64,000 nt of DNA from Pseudomonas sp. CCC3.1 (GTDB lineage: Bacteria; Pseudomonadota; Gammaproteobacteria; Pseudomonadales; Pseudomonadaceae), in the NCBI RefSeq assembly GCF_034347405.1, contig NZ_CP133778.1, positions 620,001 through 684,000 of the forward strand, read 5' to 3'. Position numbers and translations under genes: made by a program. Positions 42,342 through 50,124 of the stretch are shown one piece after another; the stretch's first letter is position 1; the number at the start of each line of letters is the position of its first letter. The notes beneath the pieces are model-generated. The model was not told where the DNA came from. It ran no database searches and worked only from the letters and a program-made list of their open reading frames with translations.

Positions 42342-44101
42342 GACTCATCCCCTCCGTGGGCCGGGATATACAAATTGAACGTGGTCCCGGCGTCTTTCTC
42401 GCTGACGCACTCAACGCGCCCATCGTGGTTTTCCATAATCGAGTAAACCTTGGGCAAGCCCAGGCCCGTGCCCGAGGCTTTGGTGGTCACAAAAGGGGTG
42501 AAAATGCGTTCGATCATGTCAGGTTCGATGCCTTGGCCTGTATCGATAATGCTCAGCACAGTATCACCGCGCTCATCGCGGGCAATACGCAATGTCAGGT
42601 GCCCACCCTCTGGCATGGCGTCGATGGCATTGATGATCAGATTCAGGCAGGCCTGTTTCAACTGCCGGGTATCGGCGTAAAGCGTTGCTCCCGGCGCCTG
42701 ATCGTCGATCTGCGCCTTGATGTTGTGGGTTTTAAGCTCCGGCTCGCAGAAACCCAGAATGTCTTCGACCAACGGCAGGGCGGGCTGCTGTGAGCGAACC
42801 GGGGCGCTGGGTTTGGCGAAGTCGAGAAAGTCGGTGATCAGCTCGTTGATGCGCGTGACTTCACTGACCACGTATTCGAGATGGCGTTTGTCGGTCTCGC
42901 CAAGGTCGGCCCGGCGATGCAATAACTGGGTCGCAGTTTTGATGATGCCCAGCGGGTTGCGGATCTCGTGGGCCAGTCCCATGGCCACTTCGCCCAGTGC
43001 ATGCAGGCGGTCGCGTCGACGCAACTGGGCTTCGAGGTGATGCAGCTCGCCGAGCCGCACGGTCATGTGGTTGAAGGTGCTGCTCAGCTCGGCCAGCTCG
43101 TCGTGCCCAGAAACCCCCACCCGCTGGCTGTAATCGCCTGCGGTCACGGCGCGCACGCCTTCAGAGAGCGCGCGCAACGGCCGTGTCAGACGCTCGGACA
43201 CCAGCCAGCCAACGGTCAGTGACAGCACCGAGCTCAGCAGAAAAATCAACACAAACAAGTTGGTCTGGTTAACCAGCCCCACGAGGCTGGTGTGGCGCAG
43301 CAGGCCGCTGTAAATCACGCCTTGCAGCTCGCCGGCGTCGTTCATGATGGGCCAGTACAAACCGCTGTAGCGGCTGGTGAATTGTTCGCTGGGCAGCCGT
43401 GTCGTGCGCAGGGTTTGTTCAATGCCATGCGGCAAGATGGGCAGGCGGTCATCGAAGTGCTGGCTGGAGAAAATCTCGGCGAAACCATTGGTGTTGGACA
43501 GGTACAGTCGCAAGTCGAGGGAGTGCACATCGGCGACGCTGGTCAAGAAGCTGCTGTCCATGTAGGTCGCGACCAGCAGTTGGTAGTCCACGCCATCTTG
43601 AGTCGTAGGAAAGGTCGAAACCACGGTGCCAGTAGGAACGCCGCCGACGTTGATGGTTTGCAGGACGGCGTTGGGTGCGAGGCTGATCTGGTCGACGATG
43701 TTATCGCTGGCGGTGCTGAACACCACTTTGTGATCGCTGTCGCGAATCAGCGCCACCACGTCGATGCCCATCGCATCCGCGATGTCGGCGGTGAGCTGGT
43801 CATGGCGAATGGCTTTATGTGACGACGGCGGATGGGTGTATTGCAGGAACAGCTTGGCGACCCGGGCGTTGTCCTGAAGGATCTCGCTGATTTCGTCTTT
43901 GACGATCTTGGTCGACTCTTGCAGCCAGACCCGCACGTTGCTGTCGAAAATCTGTGACAGGGTGGTGGCCGCCAGTTCGGCAGCGATCATGGTCGGGATG
44001 ACGCTGACCAGCCAAAAAGCCAGTACCAGCTTGCGCTGTACCGTCCAGCGCGAAACCTTGAACAACTGGGACTTGCGCGATGAGTCAGGCGTGATCGGCA
44101 T
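42338..44101 (-). CDS. Membrane sensor histidine kinase
   Basis: The 587-residue kinase has a first helix at about residues 27-48, a periplasmic sensor domain of about 230 residues (dCache-like: ALIRDSDHKVVFSTAS and later GVIYSGLL), a second helix at about 283-305, HAMP, a HisKA domain (phospho-acceptor His in GLAHEIRNPLG, about residue 376) and HATPase (NLIINAIDAMPEGG, DTGQGIEPDM, GTGLGLPKV). It overlaps both neighbours (TAATG with the acyltransferase, ATGA with the regulator). It is presumed to sense a ligand outside the inner membrane related to the product or substrate of the operon enzymes. Confidence 0.92.
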   Translation of the reverse strand: MPITPDSSRKSQLFKVSRWTVQRKLVLAFWLVSVIPTMIAAELAATTLSQIFDSNVRVWLQESTKIVKDEISEILQDNARVAKLFLQYTHPPSSHKAIRHDQLTADIADAMGIDVVALIRDSDHKVVFSTASDNIVDQISLAPNAVLQTINVGGVPTGTVVSTFPTTQDGVDYQLLVATYMDSSFLTSVADVHSLDLRLYLSNTNGFAEIFSSQHFDDRLPILPHGIEQTLRTTRLPSEQFTSRYSGLYWPIMNDAGELQGVIYSGLLRHTSLVGLVNQTNLFVLIFLLSSVLSLTVGWLVSERLTRPLRALSEGVRAVTAGDYSQRVGVSGHDELAELSSTFNHMTVRLGELHHLEAQLRRRDRLHALGEVAMGLAHEIRNPLGIIKTATQLLHRRADLGETDKRHLEYVVSEVTRINELITDFLDFAKPSAPVRSQQPALPLVEDILGFCEPELKTHNIKAQIDDQAPGATLYADTRQLKQACLNLIINAIDAMPEGGHLTLRIARDERGDTVLSIIDTGQGIEPDMIERIFTPFVTTKASGTGLGLPKVYSIMENHDGRVECVSEKDAGTTFNLYIPAHGGDES

Positions 44102-45225
44102 TAATACTCGCTTATCGCTGCGGCCAGAGCGGGGTCATGGCGATCAGGGCGGATGAACAGTTTGACCAGTTTGAGCACGCTGTTGATCCATCGGTTGCGG
44201 TGGCGAAAAAACAACGTGTTGCTCTGAAAGGTGCAACCCAAACGAATTTTGCTGGCGTATCCGGCCTGACCGCATTCGTACAGCGCAATATTGTGACGAA
44301 TACAGTAGTCGACATTCACCACCCAGCTTCTGAAATACAAGTTGTACTCGCGGCTGAGTTCAAGGTCGTGACCAAAAAATTTGTCGATCAGTCGGTGCTC
44401 GTCGATCAGCACCAGGTTGAACGCCACGAGTTGCTCGCCGACCCAATACAACACGCACACCGCCCGGTCACCCAGTTGCTGGAGGATACCGGTGAAGTAG
44501 GCAGGTGGTAAGCGTTCGAATTGCAAATCACTGCGCGCCAGCGTGGCTTCGTACAGGTGCATGACCTCGGGCAAGACATCGTCAATAGTGTTGCGCCACT
44601 CCACGCGCGGCTCTGGCGCGCGAAGCTTGCGGCGTATGTCCTTGCGAGTGGATTTGCCCAGTGACCCGAGGTAGCCGTCAACTGAGCCAAAGGGTACTGG
44701 CAGCATCGCGCTGGGCAGGCTCGGCATCGACTGAAAACCCGCGGCCTTGCAGCTTTGAATCCAGTCATCATCGTGGCTGGGCACGTCTTTGACGGCGATC
44801 AAGCCGATGCCCAGCTGGGCTGCGTCGCTGTGTGCCAAGGTCAGTAATTGGGCCAGCAGGGCCGGGCGTTGTGACGCCGCAACATGGCGGGCAGTCCCCG
44901 CGCGGCACTGTTCCGTCACTGGCGAACCGATGGCGTACAGCTGCAACTGCATCAACCCTGGCAGCACACGATTAAGGTGTCCGGTAAAGCGCTTGCCGAT
45001 GCCCTGAACAGTAGTGTCGAGGCGATAGCGGGTGGTAAATGCGGTGGCGACGGCAATCAGGGCAGGGCCATCGAACAGCGTCAGGTAACGCCATTCGAAG
45101 CCCTCTATGCCAGCGTTTTCGACCGCCATGATGTAGTCCCAATCCTCCAGAGCATCTGGAAAACAGTCATTCCAGGCCTCGCGGTCGATGGCCTGAATGG
45201 ATGAAAAGACCTGGGCTGTCATCAT
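44101..45225 (-). CDS. GNAT/BioF2-type acyltransferase
   Basis: This 374-residue protein is of the two-lobed GNAT (Acetyltransf_6/BioF2-like, FemAB-related) class. Recognisable parts are LGSLGKSTRKDIRRKLRAPE at about 180, then DLQFERLPPAYFTGILQQLGD, QLVAFNLVLIDEHRLIDKFFG and a terminal AGYASKIRLGC. Members transfer acyl or aminoacyl groups to amines. It is the fourth gene of the operon and its stop overlaps the kinase start. An N-acylation step in the pathway product is a reasonable inference. Confidence 0.8.
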   Translation of the reverse strand: MMTAQVFSSIQAIDREAWNDCFPDALEDWDYIMAVENAGIEGFEWRYLTLFDGPALIAVATAFTTRYRLDTTVQGIGKRFTGHLNRVLPGLMQLQLYAIGSPVTEQCRAGTARHVAASQRPALLAQLLTLAHSDAAQLGIGLIAVKDVPSHDDDWIQSCKAAGFQSMPSLPSAMLPVPFGSVDGYLGSLGKSTRKDIRRKLRAPEPRVEWRNTIDDVLPEVMHLYEATLARSDLQFERLPPAYFTGILQQLGDRAVCVLYWVGEQLVAFNLVLIDEHRLIDKFFGHDLELSREYNLYFRSWVVNVDYCIRHNIALYECGQAGYASKIRLGCTFQSNTLFFRHRNRWINSVLKLVKLFIRPDRHDPALAAAISEY

Positions 45226-45239
45226 GGGGCGTCCTTGGA

Positions 45240-46121
45240 TCAGGCGTGTTGCACATACTCAAAGGTTTGCTGCGACGTACTGCTGTTGTTTTTCACGAAC
45301 GCGTCACTGAGCTCGATCACGCGGCGGTATTGCAGGTCGACCGTGATCATGTGGTAGCAGTTGTCGAGCAACACTTTGGTCACTGGGCCGCCCAGATGTC
45401 GTTCAACGTAATCGGCGTTCCAGCGGCTGGTGATGTCGTCTTCGATGGAGTGCAGCACGAGTGCCGGGGTGGTGATCGACGGCATGCGTTTTTTCACCAC
45501 CGCGTTCATCCGGTGCAGCTCGCGCACGGTCACGCCTTCCATCGTCAACAGCCCGGCGTTGCTGCTTTCGCCGGCTTTCATCTGGCGCTCGACAATTGCC
45601 CGCAAGCGCTCGTTTTTGATGCCGTAGGGCGGCTTTTCTTCAAAGCTGCACAGGTGCACGCCGCCCGGAATCTTCATCAGCAGCGGGGTCATGAACGCCA
45701 GTTTGTTGATGCTCCAGCCGTCATACCGCAGGGTGGTGGAGTACATCAGCAAGCCCGTCACTTGGCCCGGGTGCTCGGAGGCCACGTACATGGACATCAC
45801 CGCGCCCATCGACAAACCGCCGACGAACACCTGTTGATGGCGCTGGCGAATGGCGGCGAAGGTGTTGCGCACGCCTTCGTACCAGTCTTGCCAGCCGGTG
45901 GCTTGCAGGTCGCTGTTGTCACCGCAGTGCCCGGCCAGGGTGGGTACGTACACCGTGCACGTACCGTCCTTGGCCAAGCCCTGGGCCACCCGCCGCAATT
46001 CGGTCGGGGTGCCTGTGAGGCCGTGGATCAACAGGATCCCGACCTCACCCGTGCCAAGAACGAAACCGGCGTCGCCTTCTCCCAGATCGATATCACCTGT
46101 GGTGAAAGCGGCCGCGTTCAC
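45240..46121 (-). CDS. Alpha/beta hydrolase (carboxylesterase/lipase-like)
   Basis: The 293-residue alpha/beta-hydrolase resembles Est30-type carboxylesterases: oxyanion segment LLIHGLTGTPTELR, nucleophile S102 in GGLSMGAVM, acid in LHSIEDDITS and His in NCYHMITVD. There is no signal peptide, so it is cytosolic. The start is GTG overlapping the aminotransferase stop (GTGA). The gene to the right on the minus strand follows after 14 bp. It may hydrolyse or transfer an acyl group on the pathway compound. Confidence 0.87.
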   Translation of the reverse strand: MNAAAFTTGDIDLGEGDAGFVLGTGEVGILLIHGLTGTPTELRRVAQGLAKDGTCTVYVPTLAGHCGDNSDLQATGWQDWYEGVRNTFAAIRQRHQQVFVGGLSMGAVMSMYVASEHPGQVTGLLMYSTTLRYDGWSINKLAFMTPLLMKIPGGVHLCSFEEKPPYGIKNERLRAIVERQMKAGESSNAGLLTMEGVTVRELHRMNAVVKKRMPSITTPALVLHSIEDDITSRWNADYVERHLGGPVTKVLLDNCYHMITVDLQYRRVIELSDAFVKNNSSTSQQTFEYVQHA

Positions 46122-47512
46122 CGTTTCATCGCCCGATGCAGCAGGCGGTCGAGCAGGGCGATGCCCAGGTCGATTTCGGCGTAGCTGATTTCCAGCGACG
46201 GTGCCAAGGTGATGACGTTTTTGTAGTAGCCGCCCACGTCCAGAATCAGACCCAGACGCTTGCCGTCGATGTCGATGTCGCCCTTCATGCCTTCTTCAAC
46301 CATATAGTCCAGGGTTGCCTTGTCTGGCGTGAAACCGTCCGGACCGCAGATTTCGCAGCGCAGCGCCAGGCCCAGGCCGTCGACGTCGCCAATGATCGGG
46401 TAGCGTTTTTGCAGGTCTTTGAGGCCTTCCAGGAAGTACTTGCCCTTGGCCATGACCATCGCGCCGTAGTCGACTTCGCTGGTCATTTTGAACATTTCCA
46501 GACCTACCGCAGTGCCCAGCGGGTTGGAGGCGAAGGTGGAGTGCGTCGAACCCGGCGGGAACACTTTCGGGTTGATCAGTTCTTCGCGAGCCCAGATGCC
46601 GCCCAGCGGGTTGAGGCCGTTGGTCAGCGCCTTGCCGAATACGATCACGTCGGGTTTGACGTCGAAGTGTTCAATCGACCACAGCTTGCCGGTACGCCAG
46701 AAGCCCATCTGGATTTCGTCGACCACCATCAAAATGCCGTGTTGATCCAGCACTTGCTTGAGTTCGCTGTAGAAATTCATCGGAGGAATCACGTAGCCGC
46801 CGGTGCCCTGGATCGGCTCGACGTAAAACGCGGCGTATTCGCTCTGACCGACTTTCGGGTCCCACACGCCGTTGTATTCCGTTTCGAACAGGCGGGCGAA
46901 TTGCTGCACGCAGTGGCTGCCGTATTCTTCTTTGGTCATGCCTTTAGGGCCGCGGAAGTGGTACGGGAACGGGATAAAGTTGGCGCGCTCGCCGAAGTGG
47001 CCGTAGCGGCGACGGTAGCGGTAGCTCGAGGTGATCGAGGACGCGCCCAGGGTGCGGCCGTGATAGCCGCCTTCGAAGGCGAACATCAGGCTTTTGCCGT
47101 TGGTGGCGTTACGGACCACTTTCAAGGAGTCTTCGATGGACTGCGAACCGCCGACGTTGAAGTGCACGCGACCGTCGAGGCCGAACTTGTTTTTGGCGTC
47201 GACGGCGATGCGCTCTGACAGCTCGATCTTGCCTTTGTGCAGGTATTGGCTGGCAATCTGCGGCAGGGTGTCGATCTGTTGTTTCAGGGCGTTGTTCAGG
47301 CGCGGGTTGGAGTAACCGAAGTTAACGGCCGAGTACCACATTTGCAGGTCGAGGTAGGCCTGGTCTTCGGTGTCCCAGACGTAGGAACCTTCGCAGCGGC
47401 TGAAAATACGCGGAGGTTCGATGTAGTGGACGGTGTCGCCGTACGAGCAGTACTTGGCTTCTTTCTCCAGAAGAATCTGGTCTTCAGCGGTAGCGATTCG
47501 GATATCAGACAT
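46118..47512 (-). CDS. Class III PLP-dependent aminotransferase
   Basis: The 464-residue enzyme is of the acetylornithine / 4-aminobutyrate aminotransferase fold. PLP-contact segments are present: FEGGYHGRTLGASSIT, VEPIQGTGGYVIPP, VVDEIQMGFWRTGKLW, the Schiff-base Lys (K294) in VFGKALTNGLNPLGG, and THSTFASNPLGTA. The substrate is not predictable. The start is ATG at 47510-47512, inside the end of the phosphatase gene; a much longer in-frame extension is a shadow of that gene. It is the second gene of the operon. Confidence 0.9.
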   Translation of the reverse strand: MSDIRIATAEDQILLEKEAKYCSYGDTVHYIEPPRIFSRCEGSYVWDTEDQAYLDLQMWYSAVNFGYSNPRLNNALKQQIDTLPQIASQYLHKGKIELSERIAVDAKNKFGLDGRVHFNVGGSQSIEDSLKVVRNATNGKSLMFAFEGGYHGRTLGASSITSSYRYRRRYGHFGERANFIPFPYHFRGPKGMTKEEYGSHCVQQFARLFETEYNGVWDPKVGQSEYAAFYVEPIQGTGGYVIPPMNFYSELKQVLDQHGILMVVDEIQMGFWRTGKLWSIEHFDVKPDVIVFGKALTNGLNPLGGIWAREELINPKVFPPGSTHSTFASNPLGTAVGLEMFKMTSEVDYGAMVMAKGKYFLEGLKDLQKRYPIIGDVDGLGLALRCEICGPDGFTPDKATLDYMVEEGMKGDIDIDGKRLGLILDVGGYYKNVITLAPSLEISYAEIDLGIALLDRLLHRAMKR

Positions 47513-48200
47513 GATTGAAGAGTTCCTGCTGGTCACGAGAGTAATGAGGGGCGTTAGCGGCGTTGCTTGGCAATTTGGCGAGCAAGGCCGGGAGTTCGGC
47601 GAAAGAGTCAAAGCGTGCGTACGGGATGCCGTTGCGTTCGCAGTGTTCGGCCAGGCTGTCTTTGGCGAACACAAAGTCGGCGCTGGACGCCACGCACATG
47701 TCGGAGCGGCCATCACCAATCACCAGCACGCGTTTGCCGCTGGGGGTGGACTTGCATTTGCAGTTGCCGGAGGCCGCACGGCAGGCGTCGCTTGCGTACG
47801 GGAAGTCGATGCGCCAACTGTTCTGGTCGACCTGACGCAAGCGGTTGGCGAGGATCGGCAGCAGGCTCACGTAGTGGCGGGCCAGAATGCGGGCGATGCC
47901 TTGTTCGATGCCATCGCTGACCACTTCAATGGACGCGCCAAGGCCGATGACGTGATCAACGAAATCCGGAAAGTCAGGGTCAATCTCAACGGTGTCGAAA
48001 TAGGCCAGCAACTCGGCTGGCGAGGCTTTGACCAGCGACAGCTGGCGGCTCAGGCATTCACGCGAACCTATTTCACCTTGCACCCATTGTTCTTCGATCG
48101 TCTCCCAGTGTGGGTCGGCGAAGCGTTGAAGAATGTTGTCGATGACGTCGGTGCGGGTAATGGTCCCGTCGAAATCACACACGATATGCCATTGCATCAT
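47505..48200 (-). CDS. HAD-IB phosphatase, MtnX-like (first gene of six-gene operon)
   Basis: The protein has about 231 residues and the HAD motif I WHIVCDFDGTIT (DFDGT), a cap region, motif II VVSDGI and the late VLVIGDGRSDMCVA. It resembles MtnX and phosphoserine-phosphatase-like enzymes acting on small phosphorylated metabolites. A CRAASGNCKCK cluster is unusual. The start is set at ATG 48200 with AGGA nine bases upstream; ATG codons at 48206 and 48197 are alternatives. Longer versions are excluded because the -24 element of the sigma-54 promoter lies at 48263-48264. Confidence 0.87.
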   Translation of the reverse strand: MMQWHIVCDFDGTITRTDVIDNILQRFADPHWETIEEQWVQGEIGSRECLSRQLSLVKASPAELLAYFDTVEIDPDFPDFVDHVIGLGASIEVVSDGIEQGIARILARHYVSLLPILANRLRQVDQNSWRIDFPYASDACRAASGNCKCKSTPSGKRVLVIGDGRSDMCVASSADFVFAKDSLAEHCERNGIPYARFDSFAELPALLAKLPSNAANAPHYSRDQQELFNHV

Positions 48201-48249
48201 CTGCATTGTCCTGTTGAGGAGAGGCGCACTCTGCGCATAAACAGGGTGT

Positions 48250-48266
48250 TGCATGGGCTGTGCCAA
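48250..48266 (-). promoter_or_regulatory. Sigma-54 promoter of the six-gene operon
   Basis: The minus strand reads TTGGCACAGCCCATGCA, with GG and GC exactly 10 bp apart. It matches TGGCACG-N4-TTGCA at all but two positions. Transcription would start near 48239, about 35 bases before the phosphatase ATG. Confidence 0.8.
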
Positions 48267-48323
48267 CTTGCCAAAGCCCGGCGGGCTGGGGCTTTGGGCG
48301 CTGGTTGAGGCAAATAAGGCGGT

Positions 48324-48348
48324 GCGAGCTACAATTTTTGTAGCTCGC
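48324..48348. promoter_or_regulatory. Inverted repeat, predicted enhancer for the sigma-54 regulator
   Basis: Perfect 11-bp arms GCGAGCTACAA and TTGTAGCTCGC flank TTT, centred about 85 bp upstream of the sigma-54 promoter. This is typical enhancer distance for an NtrC-type activator. It is also 78 bp upstream of the divergent MipA-like gene. No T-tract follows, so a terminator is less likely. Confidence 0.6.
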
Positions 48349-48426
48349 TACAAACAACATCAGTGCTTGCGTCGAATAGCCAAAAAAGTGATTGATGCGC
48401 GCATGAACTTCTATGGAACCCGCGTC

Positions 48427-49185
48427 ATGAAAACCCCTTTGCCTGCTTTTTTGCTGCTCACCTTGCTGAGCGTCGGTGCGCACGCGGCTGATGGACCTGG
48501 TGGAGAAGTGGGTGTCGGGGTGGGTTACCAGCCGTACGATCCGAGTGGCAGTCGTTATCAGACAGTGCCCTTGCCGTACTTCGATGTGGACTGGGGTGAT
48601 GTCAGCCTTGATACCGACGATGGTTTGACCTGGAACGCATTCAAGGCCGATGGCTGGACGGCCGGGCCGTTTATCAACTATTTGTCGGGTCGTAACGCCA
48701 ATGGCTCATTGCGCGGTTTGCGTGATGTGTCAGACATGGCGCAACTCGGCGGCTTTGTGCAATACAGCCCGGCCGAGTTTTGGCGTGTGTATGCGCAAGT
48801 CGGCCAGGCCATCGGCGCAGCGGGCGGGCAGGGCGGCGTGCTGGGGCAGGTTGGGGGTGAACTGGGTTATCCGCTGGGGATGGGGATTATCGGCAGCAGC
48901 CAGTTGGCGGCGCACTTCGCTGATGGTCGGCAAATGTCGACATTCTTTGGCGTGAGCGAGGCCGAAGCCCAAGCCTCGGGGATCTCACGCTATAACGCCA
49001 GTGGCGGCTTTCAGAACGTGTCCCTGACCCAGAATTTTGAGTTTCCGCTGGCGGAGCATTGGTCGTTGGTGGCCAGCGCGAGCTGGATACACCTGGTCGG
49101 TTCTGCGGCGGACAGCAGCATCGTTAAAGAAATAGGCGATGTGAACCAGGGCACGGTACAGACAGCGGTGAGCTACAAGTTTTAA
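48427..49185 (+). CDS. MipA/OmpV-family outer-membrane protein
   Basis: The 252-residue protein has a signal peptide (MKTPLPAFLLLTLLSVGAHA) and a beta-barrel-like body with the family start GGEVGVGVGYQPYDPSGSRY, VPLPYFDVDWGDVSLDT, then WNAFKADGWTAGPFI and a terminal aromatic (VSYKF). The MipA/OmpV family includes scaffold proteins for murein enzymes and uptake channels. GGAA lies before the ATG at 48427; an ATG eight codons earlier is possible. It is divergent from the six-gene operon and may share its regulatory region. Confidence 0.87.
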   Translation: MKTPLPAFLLLTLLSVGAHAADGPGGEVGVGVGYQPYDPSGSRYQTVPLPYFDVDWGDVSLDTDDGLTWNAFKADGWTAGPFINYLSGRNANGSLRGLRDVSDMAQLGGFVQYSPAEFWRVYAQVGQAIGAAGGQGGVLGQVGGELGYPLGMGIIGSSQLAAHFADGRQMSTFFGVSEAEAQASGISRYNASGGFQNVSLTQNFEFPLAEHWSLVASASWIHLVGSAADSSIVKEIGDVNQGTVQTAVSYKF

Positions 49186-49200
49186 ACACTGCATGAAACC

Positions 49201-49304
49201 TGTAGCCGCTGACGAGGCACGAAGGCTGCGATGCGGGCCGCAGGACCGCCGTCTGGAGGTCGCTTCGCAACCTATCGCAGCCTCGTGCCTCGTCAGCGTC
49301 TACA
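49201..49304. repeat. Long imperfect palindrome (REP subfamily TGTAGCCGCTGACGAGG)
   Basis: TGTAGCCGCTGACGAGGCAC pairs with GTGCCTCGTCAGCGTCTACA across about 100 bp; inner arms GGCTGCGAT and ATCGCAGCC also pair. It lies between convergent genes. It is a third REP-type family in this window. Confidence 0.85.
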
Positions 49305-49318
49305 TGGGGGTTTAACGA

Positions 49319-49738
49319 TCAATGCTCCGGCTCACCCTCGGCCAGCAATGCAATTCCGGCAATAATCACCGCCACGCCCACCCAGTGCAGCGCGCTGATG
49401 TGTTCGCCCAGCCCCAGCCACGACCCTAGCAACACCCCGACAAATACCAGCGAACTCAGCGGAAACGCCAGTGACAGGCTGCTGCGGCGCAAAATCAGCA
49501 TCCACACGAAAAATGCGCCGATGTAGCAGGCAATCGCGACCCAAACCCCCGAATTGAGCATCACGGCGTGTAACCATTGCAGGGTGAAGTCCATCTGGCC
49601 CAATTGATCGCCGCCGACTTTGGTGGCGATTTGTCCGCCGCTTTCAAGGGCGATCAGCAGCGCCCACAGCACAACGGTGCCCAAGCGACCCTGCAGCCAG
49701 CCGCTGGGTGCGGTGTTCAGCGTTTCAGTGTTGTCCAT
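49319..49738 (-). CDS. Small EamA/SMR-type transporter subunit (second of a pair)
   Basis: The 139-residue membrane protein has four hydrophobic helices and a 20-residue N-terminal tail. It resembles small EamA/ArnE-like proteins (IACYIGAFFVWMLILRRSSLSLAFPLSSL, GEHISALHWVGVAVIIAGI). GGAG lies ahead of the start. It follows the next entry by 11 bp; two unequal SMR-size genes in tandem usually make a heteromeric exporter (compare MdtIJ, ArnEF). Confidence 0.82.
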   Translation of the reverse strand: MDNTETLNTAPSGWLQGRLGTVVLWALLIALESGGQIATKVGGDQLGQMDFTLQWLHAVMLNSGVWVAIACYIGAFFVWMLILRRSSLSLAFPLSSLVFVGVLLGSWLGLGEHISALHWVGVAVIIAGIALLAEGEPEH

Positions 49739-49749
49739 GGTTTATCTCC

Positions 49750-50124
49750 TCAAGCCCCGGCGATGCAGACCAGCATCACGCCGAGGGTAATCACCAGTGT
49801 GCCCATCCAGCGCCGGCGGCTGACGTGCTCACCGAGGAACACGTTGCCAGCGAAGACCACGCCGCAATACGCCAGCGCGGCGGCCGGAAAAAGCAGGCTC
49901 AGGGGGGCCCGTGACAGGGCTTCGAGCCAGACGAAAAACTCGATCACATACGCGCCGATCCCGGCCCACAGCATCGGCGCGTTAAACACCTGCCCCCAGA
50001 AAGCATTGAGGCGAAAGCCGCCTTCAAGCTCGGGCAAGCGGTCGAGGCCAATCTTGAAAAACAGCTGGCCAATCACATCGAGCACGATAGAGAACGCCAC
50101 CAGCAACATCACCATCAGGGTCAC
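49750..50124 (-). CDS. Small EamA/SMR-type transporter subunit (first of a pair)
   Basis: The 124-residue four-helix membrane protein shares the pattern of its partner (GAYVIEFFVWLEALSRAPLSLLFPAAAL, GEHVSRRRWMGTLVITLGVML). Its ATG overlaps the stop of the ureohydrolase-family gene (ATGA). The link to that enzyme suggests export or import of a guanidino compound, amine or polyamine; no substrate is established. Confidence 0.82.
   Translation of the reverse strand: MTLMVMLLVAFSIVLDVIGQLFFKIGLDRLPELEGGFRLNAFWGQVFNAPMLWAGIGAYVIEFFVWLEALSRAPLSLLFPAAALAYCGVVFAGNVFLGEHVSRRRWMGTLVITLGVMLVCIAGA

Noticed and set aside
45201..47218. Plus-strand open frames of 327 and 360 codons
   Set aside because: They mirror the hydrolase and aminotransferase genes of the six-gene operon, which have clear motifs and coupled starts.
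46118..47719. Longer aminotransferase start at 47719
   Set aside because: The 69-codon extension is low-complexity and runs through the phosphatase gene in another frame; ATG at 47512 begins the conserved protein.
47505..48266. Longer phosphatase start at 48266
   Set aside because: It would begin at a TTG within the -24 element of the sigma-54 promoter; ATG codons near 48200 have a ribosome site.
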